Below, piece after piece: positions 1 through 8,744 of a stretch of DNA of 64,000 nt. The DNA lies in assembly GCF_003985155.1 (NCBI RefSeq), contig NZ_ML133693.1, forward strand, positions 248,001 through 312,000, given 5' to 3'. A program made the position numbers and the translations under genes. Under the pieces are notes generated by a model, which worked only from the letters and a program-made list of their open reading frames with translations, was not told the origin of the DNA and made no database searches. Numbering within the stretch: the first letter of the stretch is position 1; every line of letters starts with the position of its first letter. The DNA comes from Rhizobium vallis. GTDB lineage: Bacteria > Pseudomonadota > Alphaproteobacteria > Rhizobiales > Rhizobiaceae.

Positions 1-142
1 GGTAATCGACCATGTAGGAAAAGGCGCTGAGCACGAAGAGCAGGCCCCAGACGAAGAAGTAGAGCCCGATCGGGTGCTGCTGTCCGGTATGTGCCTGTGC
101 GTGCGTTGTTTGGACTTCTGCATGCGCCGTTGTCTCGCTCAT
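1..142 (-). CDS. Cytochrome c oxidase subunit IV-like protein (partial)
   Basis: The gene is cut by the window edge; 47 N-terminal residues are visible. The start is hydrophilic and His/Gln-rich, followed by a hydrophobic stretch beginning GLYFFVWGLLFVLSAFSY, the first membrane helix of the small prokaryotic subunit IV (CtaF/CyoD-like) family. It starts 7 bp after the stop of the upstream subunit III gene, so it is the last visible member of the oxidase operon. In this family the subunit is a small helical protein that stabilises the subunit I/III core. Family assignment rests on the helix and on context. Confidence 0.6.
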   Translation of the reverse strand, partial: MSETTAHAEVQTTHAQAHTGQQHPIGLYFFVWGLLFVLSAFSYMVDY

Positions 143-149
143 GACGACC

Positions 150-869
150 TCACCACAGATAAAAGAATGCGAAGATGAAGACCCAGACCAGGTCGACGAA
201 GTGCCAGTAGAGGCCCATGATCTCGACGGCCTCGTAGCGGCCCTTCCGACTGGTGAAGAAGCCGCGGCGTTCCACGTCGAAATCGCCCCGCCAGACCTTG
301 CGGGCGATGATCAGGAGGAAGATGACGCCGATCGTGACATGGGTGCCGTGAAAGCCTGTGATCATGAAGAAGGTCGATCCGAATTGCGCCGCCCCCCATG
401 GGTTCTCCCAGGGGCGCACGCCTTCGGTGATCAGCTTCGTCCATTCGAAGGCCTGCATGCTGACGAAGGTTGCGCCGAGAAGTGCTGTCAGCAGCATCAG
501 GATCGCGGTTACGCGGCGGTCGCGGCGATAGCCGAAATTGACCGCCATCGCCATCGTGCCGCTGCTCGAGATCAGCACGAAGGTCATGATCGCGATCAGG
601 ATTAGCGGCACGTCCTGGCCGCCGATGTGGAGCGCGAAGACCTCGCTCGGATTGGGCCAGGGAACGGGCGTCGACATGCGGGCGGTCATATAGGCGATCA
701 GGAAGCAGCCGAAGACGAAGGTGTCGCTCAAGAGAAAGATCCACATCATCGCCTTGCCCCAGGAGGCGGTCTTGAAGGCCCGCTGATCCGAGCTGAAATC
801 GGCCGCGACACCGCGAAGGCCCGCCGGCCTGAGGTCAGCCCCGCCGTGTGTCTCGATAGTCTGTGCCAT
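150..869 (-). CDS. coxP: Cytochrome c oxidase subunit III (CoxP-like)
   Basis: Haem-copper oxidase subunit III family, about 239 aa, the second of two subunit III genes in tandem. The protein has about five hydrophobic segments with the family motif GFHGTHVTIG near residue 175 and the C-terminal pattern YWHFVDLVWVFIF. I prefer the ATG at 869 because AGGGGG lies 6 bp upstream; a GTG two codons earlier is possible. Two adjacent subunit III genes behind subunits II and I is the arrangement of the Bradyrhizobium coxMNOP alternative oxidase, from which the symbol is taken. Subunit III stabilises the catalytic core and carries no redox centre. Confidence 0.85.
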   Translation of the reverse strand: MAQTIETHGGADLRPAGLRGVAADFSSDQRAFKTASWGKAMMWIFLLSDTFVFGCFLIAYMTARMSTPVPWPNPSEVFALHIGGQDVPLILIAIMTFVLISSSGTMAMAVNFGYRRDRRVTAILMLLTALLGATFVSMQAFEWTKLITEGVRPWENPWGAAQFGSTFFMITGFHGTHVTIGVIFLLIIARKVWRGDFDVERRGFFTSRKGRYEAVEIMGLYWHFVDLVWVFIFAFFYLW

Positions 870-878
870 CTGCACCCC

Positions 879-1592
879 CTAGCTAATCAACGTGCGGCAG
901 AGATCGACAAAATCATTGGCCCAGCCGGCAAAGAGCGCGAAGAGCAGCAGCCAGACGGCGAGCATGAAATGCGAATAGATGGCCGAGAGATCGACGCTGA
1001 GGCTCAGCCTCTCCGGTGCGATATCGGCTGCGAAGGCCTTGGCCGTCGTGTGCGCGAGTACAGCAAGCCCACCGAGAATGTGCAGGCCGTGCAGCCCGGT
1101 CAGCATGTAAAAGAAGCTGTTGGCGGGGTTGTCGGCTAGCACATAGCCGGCGGCCGTCAGCTCCCGCCATGCCTGGATCTGCCCGGCGACGAAGAAGATG
1201 GCAAGGGCAAGGGCAGCAGCGAGCGCCGGCCGCAACGCTTCCATGCGGCCGTGCTGCGCTTCGCGTTTGGCCCATTGCAGCGCAGCGCTGCTAAGCGCAA
1301 GGGCCGCGGTGTTGACCCAGAGCAGGCGCGGAACCGGCATCCCCCACCAGTCGGCCGACGCTGCACGCATGAAATAGGCGCTGACGGCAAGGCTGAAGAG
1401 CGCGCCGACGACGCCGAGAAAGACGAAGAGGCCGATCTTCACTGCCGGCACCGGCCGCCGCTCACTGCCGGCATGAACCGGCATCTGCACCGAGCCGGTC
1501 TCCAGCCAGGGCTTGGACGTCAGCCGCTGCCCGGAGAGCCACCAGATCATGATGGCGGCGATGGCGGCCAGAAAGATCAGCACCACGCTCAT
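879..1592 (-). CDS. coxO: Cytochrome c oxidase subunit III (CoxO-like)
   Basis: Second subunit III homologue, 237 aa, with seven likely membrane segments and the motif LTGLHGLHILGG near residue 165, which is the subunit III HG(T/L)H signature. Its ATG overlaps the stop of the subunit I gene by 4 bp (ATGA), indicating translational coupling. It diverges from its neighbour CoxP: it begins with an extra hydrophobic segment and a loop rich in basic residues. It may occupy the usual subunit III position while CoxP adds a second copy, or the two may form a split assembly. Confidence 0.8.
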   Translation of the reverse strand: MSVVLIFLAAIAAIMIWWLSGQRLTSKPWLETGSVQMPVHAGSERRPVPAVKIGLFVFLGVVGALFSLAVSAYFMRAASADWWGMPVPRLLWVNTAALALSSAALQWAKREAQHGRMEALRPALAAALALAIFFVAGQIQAWRELTAAGYVLADNPANSFFYMLTGLHGLHILGGLAVLAHTTAKAFAADIAPERLSLSVDLSAIYSHFMLAVWLLLFALFAGWANDFVDLCRTLIS

Positions 1593-3358
1593 GTCGGGCC
1601 CTCGCGAGTGACGCCGCCCGTTGCCGGCACATTCTGCGGAATGAAATCCTCCGCCGCCCCCGGCACACTGTAATCATAGGCCCAGCGGTAGACGACAGGC
1701 AGATCCTTGCCCCAGTTGCCGTGCGCCGGTGGTGTCTGGGGAGTCTGCCATTCCAGCGTCGTTGCCCGCCACGGATTGCCGCCTGCCTCCCTGCCCCGGA
1801 AAAGGCTCCAGGCGAGATTGAACAGGAAAACCATCTGCCCTGCCCCGACGATCAGCGCCATGACAGTGATGAAGATGTTGAGCGTGTGGGCCGAAGGCGG
1901 AACGAAGGCGGTTTCTCCCATCTCGAAGTAACGGCGCGGCACACCGAGCAGACCGAGATAATGCATCGGAAAGAAGATCGCATAGGTGCCGAGGAAGGTG
2001 ATCCAGAAATGGATCTGGCCGAGCGTCTCGTCCAGCATGCGTCCCGTCACTTTGGGATACCAATGATAGATCGCCCCGAAGATGACGAGGATGGGTGCCA
2101 CCCCCATGACCATGTGGAAGTGGGCCACGACAAACATCGTATCCGACAGCGGCACGTCGACGACGACATTGCCGAGGAAGAGGCCGGTCAGCCCGCCATT
2201 GACGAAGGTGACGATGAAGGCGAGCGCAAAGAGCATCGGCAGCGTCAGGTGGATATCGCCGCGCCAGAGCGTCAGCACCCAGTTGTAGACCTTAATCGCC
2301 GTCGGAATGGCGATGATCAGCGTCGTGGTGGCGAAGAAGAAGCCGAAGGCCGGGTGCATGCCGCTGACATACATGTGGTGCGCCCAGACGACGAAGCTTA
2401 AGCCCCCGATGATGACAATCGCCCAGACCATCATGCGGTAGCCGAAGATGTTCTTGCGTGCATGCGTGCTGATCAGGTCCGAGACGATGCCGAAGGCCGG
2501 CAGCGCGACGATATAGACCTCGGGATGGCCGAAGAACCAGAACAAATGCTGGAAGAGGATCGGGCTGCCGCCGCCGTGCTGCAGCTGCGTGCCCATCTCG
2601 ACGATCGCAGGCATGAAAAAGCTGGTGCCGAGCAGGCGGTCGAAGAGCATCATGACGCAGGCGACGAAGAGGGCCGGAAAGGCCAAGAGCGCCATCACAG
2701 TCGCGGTGAAGATGCCCCAGACGGTGAGCGGCATCCGCATCAGCGTCATCCCCCGCGCGCGGCCCTGCAGCACCGTTACCACATAATTCAGCCCACCCAT
2801 GGTGAAGCCGATGATGAAGACGATCAGCGAAATCAACATCAGCAGGATGCCCCAGTCCTTGCCGCCCGGCGTGCCTGACAGAACCGACTGCGGGGGATAG
2901 AGCGTCCAGCCGGCGCCCGTCGGGCCGCCGGGCGCGAAGAAACCGGCGGCGAGGATCAACACAGCAAGCAGGTAGATCCAGTAGCTCAGCATGTTCGCGT
3001 AGGGGAAGACCATGTCGCGCGCGCCGACCATTAGCGGAATGAGGTAATTGCCGAAGCCGCCGAGGAAGAGCGCGGTCAAGAGATAGATCACCATGATCAT
3101 GCCGTGCATGGTGATGAACTGGTAATAATGATCGGCATCGATGAAAGAGAGAGCGCCGGGAAAGGCGAGCTGAATGCGCATCAGCCAGGAGAGCACCAGC
3201 GCCACCAGGCCGATCGAGATCGCGGTCAACGAATATTGCACGGCGATGATCTTGGCATCCTGGCTGAACACATATTTCGTCCACCAGCTGTGCGGATGAT
3301 AAAGTTCGACATCCTCGACTTCGGCGGAGGGGATGCTGCCGGATGGAATCTCGACCAT
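1589..3358 (-). CDS. coxN: Cytochrome c oxidase subunit I, aa3 type (CoxN-like)
   Basis: Catalytic subunit I of a haem-copper oxidase (589 aa, about 12 membrane helices). All metal ligands are visible: H85 in TMHGMIM (low-spin haem); H278 with E280 and Y282 in GHPEVY (CuB and the cross-linked His-Tyr); H327/H328 in WAHHMY (CuB); H413 and H415 in VAHFHMVMG (high-spin and low-spin haem). D115 in GARDMVFP and K356 in TAIKVYNW match the D- and K-proton channel entries, so it is a full A-family proton pump. The start has a purine-rich GGAAGGGAAGAGAG leader. It lies 76 bp downstream of subunit II. Confidence 0.93.
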   Translation of the reverse strand: MVEIPSGSIPSAEVEDVELYHPHSWWTKYVFSQDAKIIAVQYSLTAISIGLVALVLSWLMRIQLAFPGALSFIDADHYYQFITMHGMIMVIYLLTALFLGGFGNYLIPLMVGARDMVFPYANMLSYWIYLLAVLILAAGFFAPGGPTGAGWTLYPPQSVLSGTPGGKDWGILLMLISLIVFIIGFTMGGLNYVVTVLQGRARGMTLMRMPLTVWGIFTATVMALLAFPALFVACVMMLFDRLLGTSFFMPAIVEMGTQLQHGGGSPILFQHLFWFFGHPEVYIVALPAFGIVSDLISTHARKNIFGYRMMVWAIVIIGGLSFVVWAHHMYVSGMHPAFGFFFATTTLIIAIPTAIKVYNWVLTLWRGDIHLTLPMLFALAFIVTFVNGGLTGLFLGNVVVDVPLSDTMFVVAHFHMVMGVAPILVIFGAIYHWYPKVTGRMLDETLGQIHFWITFLGTYAIFFPMHYLGLLGVPRRYFEMGETAFVPPSAHTLNIFITVMALIVGAGQMVFLFNLAWSLFRGREAGGNPWRATTLEWQTPQTPPAHGNWGKDLPVVYRWAYDYSVPGAAEDFIPQNVPATGGVTREGPT

Positions 3359-3434
3359 GATCTCTCTTCCCTTCCTTCCAGCGGTCTGTGATCGCTGGGG
3401 GTTTCCTGAACCAGCCTACGACCGCTTCGCCGCG

Positions 3435-4253
3435 TCAGTTTGCCGGTGGCAGCTCTCCCGATGACGCCGTCAGCTGGGTGAATGTCTGTTGCTGCCCGAG
3501 CCAGGTCTGGTAGTCCGCGTCGTTATCGACCACGACAGTGCCGCGCATTTGCGGATGGCCGACGCCGCAGAGTTCGGCGCAGAGGATCTCGAAGGTCCCG
3601 GTCCGCGTCGGAGTCAACCAGAAATAGGTGACCATGCCGGGGATCATGTCCATCTTGGCACGAAATTCCGGCACGTAGAAATCATGGAGCACGTCGATCG
3701 AGCGCAGCAATATGTGCACCGGCTTGCCGATCGGCAGATGCAGTTCGCCGCCTTCAATGATGATGTCGTCGAGGCCGCTTGCGTCGTTCTTGTCGAGGCC
3801 GAGCGGGTTCTCGGCCGTGACGTCGCGTGTCTCGGCGCGACCGAGTTTTCCGTCCGCTCCCGGCAAGCGGAAGCTCCAGAGCCATTGCTGGCTGACGACC
3901 TCGACCGAGGCGGCATCGGCGGGCACAGTGATGAACTGGTTCCAGACGATGAGGCCGGGCGCCAGCATAGCGGCAACGCCGACCGCCGTTCCCGAGGCGA
4001 GGATCACCTCCAGCCTGCGGTTTTCAGGTTCGTAATGCGCCCGGTTGCCCGGCTTGTGGCGAAAGCGGTAGACGCAATAGGCCATGAAGGAGACCACCGC
4101 CACGAAGACGATGCCGGTGATCCAGAAGGTGATGACGAGGGTGCTGTCGATATAGGTCCAGTTGGACGCGATCGGCGTCCACCACCATGGGCTCAGCACA
4201 TGGAACAGCACAGAGCCGACGACAATCAGGACGAGGATCAGCACGACAGCCAT
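3435..4253 (-). CDS. coxM: Cytochrome c oxidase subunit II, CuA-containing (CoxM-like)
   Basis: Subunit II, about 272 aa. Two N-terminal membrane helices are followed by a periplasmic cupredoxin domain with the complete CuA motif CAELCGVGHPQM (Cys-x3-Cys-x3-His-x2-Met) near the C-terminus and the upstream ligand His in VLHDFYVPEF. This is therefore a cytochrome c oxidase, not a quinol oxidase. There is no fused cytochrome c domain, which fits the separate cytochrome c gene upstream. I choose ATG 4253 because GGAGGAG sits about 6 bp upstream; a GTG two codons earlier is less likely. First oxidase subunit gene of the operon. Confidence 0.9.
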   Translation of the reverse strand: MAVVLILVLIVVGSVLFHVLSPWWWTPIASNWTYIDSTLVITFWITGIVFVAVVSFMAYCVYRFRHKPGNRAHYEPENRRLEVILASGTAVGVAAMLAPGLIVWNQFITVPADAASVEVVSQQWLWSFRLPGADGKLGRAETRDVTAENPLGLDKNDASGLDDIIIEGGELHLPIGKPVHILLRSIDVLHDFYVPEFRAKMDMIPGMVTYFWLTPTRTGTFEILCAELCGVGHPQMRGTVVVDNDADYQTWLGQQQTFTQLTASSGELPPAN

Positions 4254-4418
4254 GTCCACTCCTCCTCGAGCAGGTTGACCGTGAAACCGTATTCCGCAAA
4301 AAGTCCGTCTTTATTATCGCACAGATAGAAAATATCGGCAATTACGGCAATTTAGCCACGTGTCGCGCCGCATCGGCACGCCATTCTGGATTATTGCCAT
4401 TATCTGGAATATCGCCCG

Positions 4419-4808
4419 TCATTTCGAATATTGCTTGAGATAGGCGATGAGGTTGGTGATCTCCTGATCATCCTTCAAGCCGACGAAGGCCATTTTCGTG
4501 CCCTTCACCTTCACTCTCGGATTGTGGAGATAGTCGCGCAGCGTCGCTTCGTCCCAGACGAGACCGCCGTCACCGGCCTCCTTCATCGAGGCCGAATAGG
4601 CAAAATCGGGATGCGTTCCGGCCTTACGGCCGAACAGCCCGTTCAGCGACGGCCCGACTTTGTTCGTATCGGAATCGACGATATGACAGGTCGCGCATTT
4701 CTTGAAAACGGTGGCACCCGCCGTCGCGTCGCCCTCTTGCGCCCCGGCGCCAGCAGAGGAAAGGACAATGACGGATGCGGCGATCAGCAGAACAACACGG
4801 TAATCCAC
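4419..4808 (-). CDS. Class I cytochrome c (c2/c550-like), probable electron donor
   Basis: 129-aa secreted monohaem cytochrome. A signal peptide ending near AGAGAQEG is followed by the haem site CATCH near residue 38. The conserved KVGPSLNGLFGR and a Met in GTKMAFVGL near residue 107 (distal haem ligand) are typical of c2/c550. The start is a GTG with GGAGGA 11 bp upstream; an ATG just before it is out of frame. It lies 165 bp upstream of the subunit II gene on the same strand, so it is likely the soluble donor that delivers electrons to CuA of this oxidase. Confidence 0.88.
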   Translation of the reverse strand: MDYRVVLLIAASVIVLSSAGAGAQEGDATAGATVFKKCATCHIVDSDTNKVGPSLNGLFGRKAGTHPDFAYSASMKEAGDGGLVWDEATLRDYLHNPRVKVKGTKMAFVGLKDDQEITNLIAYLKQYSK

Positions 4809-4993
4809 GGCAAACCCATCCTCCTCAAGCTTGCCCAGCCACTCGCCCCCTCCGCCGCCATTGCCGTGCGGAGTATGTTAGCGATACTTAAAGCTTAGTG
4901 CTTCGCGGACGCAAGTCAATCGGGTGGGCAATTCTGACGCAGGGTGGCGGATATTCGCGCGATCGCACCTGTCGGCCGCGCTGGCTTCAGCGG

Positions 4994-7354
4994 TCAAAAA
5001 TCCTCCCGTTGCCGGTCCGCAGCCGAAGCGGCAGACGAACCGTTGCCGAACGCCATCGTCACCTTCTGTTTCAAGGTATGAGCGGGAGACGTGGCCGCTC
5101 CGCGTTGGACGAACGAAATCTGCGCTGCGCGAGGCCGTTGTTCGCCATGGTGCTGGGCGGCAGCGGTGCGGCTGCCGGCCCCAGAGGAAACATCGAGCCG
5201 GAATTGTGCGAGGCGGTCGGACAATACCGTGACTTCGGTTGCAAGCGTATGCGAGGCAGCATTCGACTGCTCGACCATTGCCGCATTTTGCTGGGTCGAC
5301 TGGTCCATCTGATTGACGGCGGTGTTGATTTCCTGAAGTCCTGTCGATTGCTCCCGGGCCGATTGAACGATCGCCTGGACATTCTGGTCGATCTGCTGCA
5401 CCTCGTCGACGATTCCAGTCAAGACGGACCCGGTCTGGCTGACGAGATCGACGCCCTGCTTGACCTGTGATCCTGATGAAATGATGAGGGTCTTGATCTC
5501 CTTGGCCGCGCCGGCCGAGCGTTGCGCCAGTTCACGGACCTCCTGCGCCACAACGGCGAAGCCTTTGCCGGCCTCGCCGGCACGTGCAGCTTCGACGCCG
5601 GCGTTAAGGGCAAGCAGATTCGTCTGAAACGCAATGTCGTCGATGACGCCGATGATATTGGAGATCGAATTCGACGATTGCTCGATGTCATGCATGGCTT
5701 CCACCGCGCGGCGGACGATCTGGCCCGAGCGCTCGGCATTCTGCTTGGTACGGGCGACCATGGATCCCGCTTCCTCGGCGCGCACAGTGGAATCTTTGAC
5801 CGATGTGGTGATCTGTTCCAGCGCTGCGGCGGTTTCCTCGACAGATGCGGCTTGCTGTTCCGTCCGCCGTGCAAGGTCGTCGGCGGCCGAACGAATTTCG
5901 TCCGCGCCGGCCTGGATCACCTGCGCATTCTGCGAGAAGGAGATCATTGCCGAACGCAGCTTGACGACCGACTCGTTGAAATTGGTCCGGGTCTCATCAA
6001 GCGCCGGCGTGAAGGGCTTTTCCAGCGCGACCGTCATGTCGCCTTCCGCCAGCCTTGCAAGACCAAGCGCCAGTTCGCCGACGGCAAACTTGACGTCCGC
6101 TTCCTGGGCTTGGGCGACCCGTGTCCGCTCGGCACGTTCCTGGTCCTGCTGTATCCGACCAGCTTCCGCCTCGGCTTCAAGCTGCGCCTTTTGGCGGTTG
6201 CCTTCCAGGAGGACCTCCAGGGAACGCGAGAGATCCCCGATTTCATCGCGTGCGTCAACGCCACTGATCCGGACGTCGAGCTTGCCGGCCGCAATCCCGG
6301 CGGTCTCGTCGATCACGCTGGAAATCCGGGTGACGAAACGGCGTGCAATCAACCATCCGACCAAGCCCAATAGGACGGCGGCCACGCCGGTGCTGATCGC
6401 CGCGTGCCGCATGATCGTGTCGAGTTGGGCAAAGAGCGTCGTCTTGGGTACCGACACGATCGCAAACCAGTTCGAGCTTTCCGCAAGCTTGACCGGAACG
6501 GCCACCGCCAGCGACACTGTGCCGTCCTGGCCAGTGACTTCACGCTCCTCGCCGGGTTTGGCGATCAGATGCTCCCAGCCTGCCGTTTCGGCTCCGCCCT
6601 CGGAGAGATTTTTCCCGATAAGGCCGGCGTTGGGATGGCTGACGATCTTTCCAGCGCCGGTCACAAGGCTGATGAAGCCGGTCTCCATCGGATGAACCTG
6701 CGAAAAGGCCTTGTTGGTATCCTGCAGAGAAAGGTCGAGCCCTGCCACTCCAACCGCTTTGCCATCGATGACGATCGGCTTGGCGACCGAGGTCATCAGC
6801 ACGTCCTTGCCGTCGATCGCATAGAGATAAGGCTCGATGACGGTCGTCTTGCCCGTCTTGAACGGAATCTGATAATAATCGCCGGGACCAGCGACCGTGT
6901 AGTCCGTCAAAGCGGCATGCGTAATTTGACCGCCGCTGCGAACCCAATAGGGGATATATCGCCCTGTCTGGTCATGTCCGTCCTTGTTGACGAACTCCTT
7001 GTCCTTTCCATCGAAAGCGTCCGGCTCCCAGCCCGTCCAGATCCCAAGGACGTTCGCATTGGCCTCAAGCATGTTCGTCAGGATCTTGTCGGCCCTCGCG
7101 CGGTCGGCATCTCCGGTCTGCTTCATCGTCGAGACAACCGTGTCGAGACTGTCGACGATGTGGACCGTGCCACCGATATCTCTTTCAACCGCCACGGCCT
7201 CCGAGCGGGCGATCTGCCGCATCTGCTCGATGCTGTCCGTGCGAATGGCATGGTATGAGCTGTAGAATAGGACACCTGAAGCAGCAACAACGGCGATAAC
7301 GCCGCAGGCGGCAATCGAGAACAAATTACGACCAGTCGTTGATTTAAACAGCAT
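4994..7354 (-). CDS. Methyl-accepting chemotaxis protein with Cache sensor
   Basis: About 786-aa chemoreceptor. A membrane helix at residues ~8-28 is followed by a periplasmic double-Cache-type sensor (~35-310; for example PYWVRSGG and a PYLYAIDGKDVLMTS segment), a second helix (~325-345), a HAMP domain with coiled-coil extension, and the cytoplasmic signalling domain. The highly conserved hairpin tip reads DIAFQTNLLALNAGVEAARA, ending in GEAGKGFAVVAQEVRELA. dCache sensors usually bind small organic molecules such as amino or organic acids; the ligand here is unknown. ATG 7354 is preferred over an upstream TTG. No obvious CheR-docking pentapeptide is seen at the C-terminus. Confidence 0.9.
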   Translation of the reverse strand: MLFKSTTGRNLFSIAACGVIAVVAASGVLFYSSYHAIRTDSIEQMRQIARSEAVAVERDIGGTVHIVDSLDTVVSTMKQTGDADRARADKILTNMLEANANVLGIWTGWEPDAFDGKDKEFVNKDGHDQTGRYIPYWVRSGGQITHAALTDYTVAGPGDYYQIPFKTGKTTVIEPYLYAIDGKDVLMTSVAKPIVIDGKAVGVAGLDLSLQDTNKAFSQVHPMETGFISLVTGAGKIVSHPNAGLIGKNLSEGGAETAGWEHLIAKPGEEREVTGQDGTVSLAVAVPVKLAESSNWFAIVSVPKTTLFAQLDTIMRHAAISTGVAAVLLGLVGWLIARRFVTRISSVIDETAGIAAGKLDVRISGVDARDEIGDLSRSLEVLLEGNRQKAQLEAEAEAGRIQQDQERAERTRVAQAQEADVKFAVGELALGLARLAEGDMTVALEKPFTPALDETRTNFNESVVKLRSAMISFSQNAQVIQAGADEIRSAADDLARRTEQQAASVEETAAALEQITTSVKDSTVRAEEAGSMVARTKQNAERSGQIVRRAVEAMHDIEQSSNSISNIIGVIDDIAFQTNLLALNAGVEAARAGEAGKGFAVVAQEVRELAQRSAGAAKEIKTLIISSGSQVKQGVDLVSQTGSVLTGIVDEVQQIDQNVQAIVQSAREQSTGLQEINTAVNQMDQSTQQNAAMVEQSNAASHTLATEVTVLSDRLAQFRLDVSSGAGSRTAAAQHHGEQRPRAAQISFVQRGAATSPAHTLKQKVTMAFGNGSSAASAADRQREDF

Positions 7355-7700
7355 CCCCTGCCCCAAGTACTGTGACGATCTCAATTCTGCCGGATCAACT
7401 CTTCCGCCCTGTCGTTCACCAAATATTTCGCAGGTGCAAAAAGTCGAATTTGAAATATTTTATCCGAGCACAATTAAGAAATTCTTCGCTCTCCCCTAAT
7501 TTCTATGGGCTCGCTGCAGCACCTTCATCTTGCAACGTGCGCTAGAGATCGGCGCGCTTTGGCGGCCGATATCGGAAACTTGGAGCGCGTTTCTTATCCG
7601 GCAGGATGAAGGGAACGAAATCCGGATGACATGGTTAGCTTTCCAGATACGGCCGCCCCTTGGGAAGCCGCGATGATCACATGCACCCAAGGAGCATGCT
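7355..7700. other. Intergenic region between divergent genes
   Basis: 346 bp between the chemoreceptor (minus) and the small ORF (plus). It holds an AT-rich patch around 7432-7500 that probably contains the chemoreceptor promoter. I see no convincing coding sequence, repeat or structured RNA. Confidence 0.4.
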
Positions 7701-7940
7701 GTGAATGTTCTAAGCTTCAGCAGAATGAGCAACAGTCGCGATAATCCCGATGCCGCTTTCGTGACCACCGACGTTGAGAACCGGCAGCTCTATAGGTTCG
7801 CCCTGCAATATAAGATGGACGGCAAGACTTGGGCGACGGAAATTCGGGCCTATTCTTCTAGGGATGCCGAAGACCGCATCGCAGCGATGCGCAGATCGCT
7901 GACAATTTGCGGCCAACTCTACGGTGAGGTGGAAGCCTAG
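7701..7940 (+). CDS. Small hypothetical protein
   Basis: 79-aa soluble, charged protein without signal peptide or membrane segment; family not recognised. The middle contains YRFALQYKMDGKTWATEIRA and then an Arg/Glu-rich helical part (SSRDAEDRIAAMRRSL). It is followed after 26 bp by the isoaspartate methyltransferase on the same strand, so the two may be co-transcribed. An internal ATG at 7725 is an alternative start. Considered real because of its position and its balanced amino-acid composition; no function can be assigned. Confidence 0.55.
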   Translation: MNVLSFSRMSNSRDNPDAAFVTTDVENRQLYRFALQYKMDGKTWATEIRAYSSRDAEDRIAAMRRSLTICGQLYGEVEA

Positions 7941-7966
7941 CTCCCATATCAATCGACGGGTGATCC

Positions 7967-8659
7967 ATGGATATGACGCGCAGCCGAGATCGCATGGTGG
8001 AGCACCTCGTGACGCGCCGAGGCATTTGCGATCGCGGCGTCATCAACGCGATGCGCACGGTCCCGCGCGAAAAATTCGTCGATCCGGGCTTCGAAGAATT
8101 CGCCTATGAAGATGCGCCGCTTTCGATCGGCGATGGCCAGACCATTTCGCAGCCGTTCATCGTGGCCCTGATGATCGAAAAGGCCGACCTGAGTGCCGGC
8201 GACAAGGTGCTCGAGGTCGGGACAGGCTCCGGCTATGCTTCAGCGCTCATCAGTCTCATCGCGAGATACGTCTATTCCATCGAGCGCCATGAACGGCTGG
8301 CGCTCCAGGCCAGGGAGCGGTTCGAGAAGCTGGGATACGCCAATATCGACGTTCAGGTGGGCGATGGCAGCAAGGGCTGGGCGAAAGCCGCTCCCTTCAA
8401 TGCCATTATCGTTTCCGCCGGCGCGCCCGAAGTGCCGAGCGCCCTGAAGGAACAGCTGGATCTCGGAGGGCGGCTCATCATCCCCGTCGGTCGTGGCGAC
8501 GCGCAGCGCCTCAAACGCATCACGCGCACCGGGGCCGCCGCCTTCGAAGAGATAGATCTGGGCGGCGTGTTCTTCGTTCCCTTAATCGGCGAAGACGCGT
8601 GGACGGCCGAACATCCGATGTATACGGAGACGAGCCCTTCGTCGCGCACGCCCAGCTGA
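7967..8659 (+). CDS. pcm: Protein-L-isoaspartate O-methyltransferase
   Basis: 230-aa PCMT-family enzyme that transfers methyl from S-adenosylmethionine to isoaspartyl residues of damaged proteins. Conserved landmarks: REKFVDPGFEEFAYED (~30-45), DGQTISQPFIVALM (~53-66, substrate motif) and the SAM-binding glycine loop VLEVGTGSGYASAL (~79-92). In several rhizobia a close homologue forms the N-terminal half of a larger protein fused to an erythromycin-esterase-like domain. Here the reading frame stops soon after the PCMT domain (LIGEDAW...), leaving a stand-alone enzyme of near-normal PCMT length with a short unrelated tail. Confidence 0.88.
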   Translation: MDMTRSRDRMVEHLVTRRGICDRGVINAMRTVPREKFVDPGFEEFAYEDAPLSIGDGQTISQPFIVALMIEKADLSAGDKVLEVGTGSGYASALISLIARYVYSIERHERLALQARERFEKLGYANIDVQVGDGSKGWAKAAPFNAIIVSAGAPEVPSALKEQLDLGGRLIIPVGRGDAQRLKRITRTGAAAFEEIDLGGVFFVPLIGEDAWTAEHPMYTETSPSSRTPS

Positions 8660-8744
8660 AGGCGTGGGCCGCAAGCACCGGCCTGCCCTGGAGCATCATC
8701 AGCAGATGGCCAAGGAGCTCAACAAGTGAGCGAGGCCATCCATC

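Noticed and set aside
4260..4993. FNR/FixK-type anaerobox before the oxidase genes
   Set aside because: I looked for TTGAT-N4-ATCAA and found no convincing match, so low-oxygen control is not claimed.
8658..8730. Reading frame after pcm ending GRKHRPALEHHQQMAKELNK
   Set aside because: It looks like a real C-terminus, but has no start or longer open frame and no family that I recognise; it may be a remnant, with too little evidence to list.
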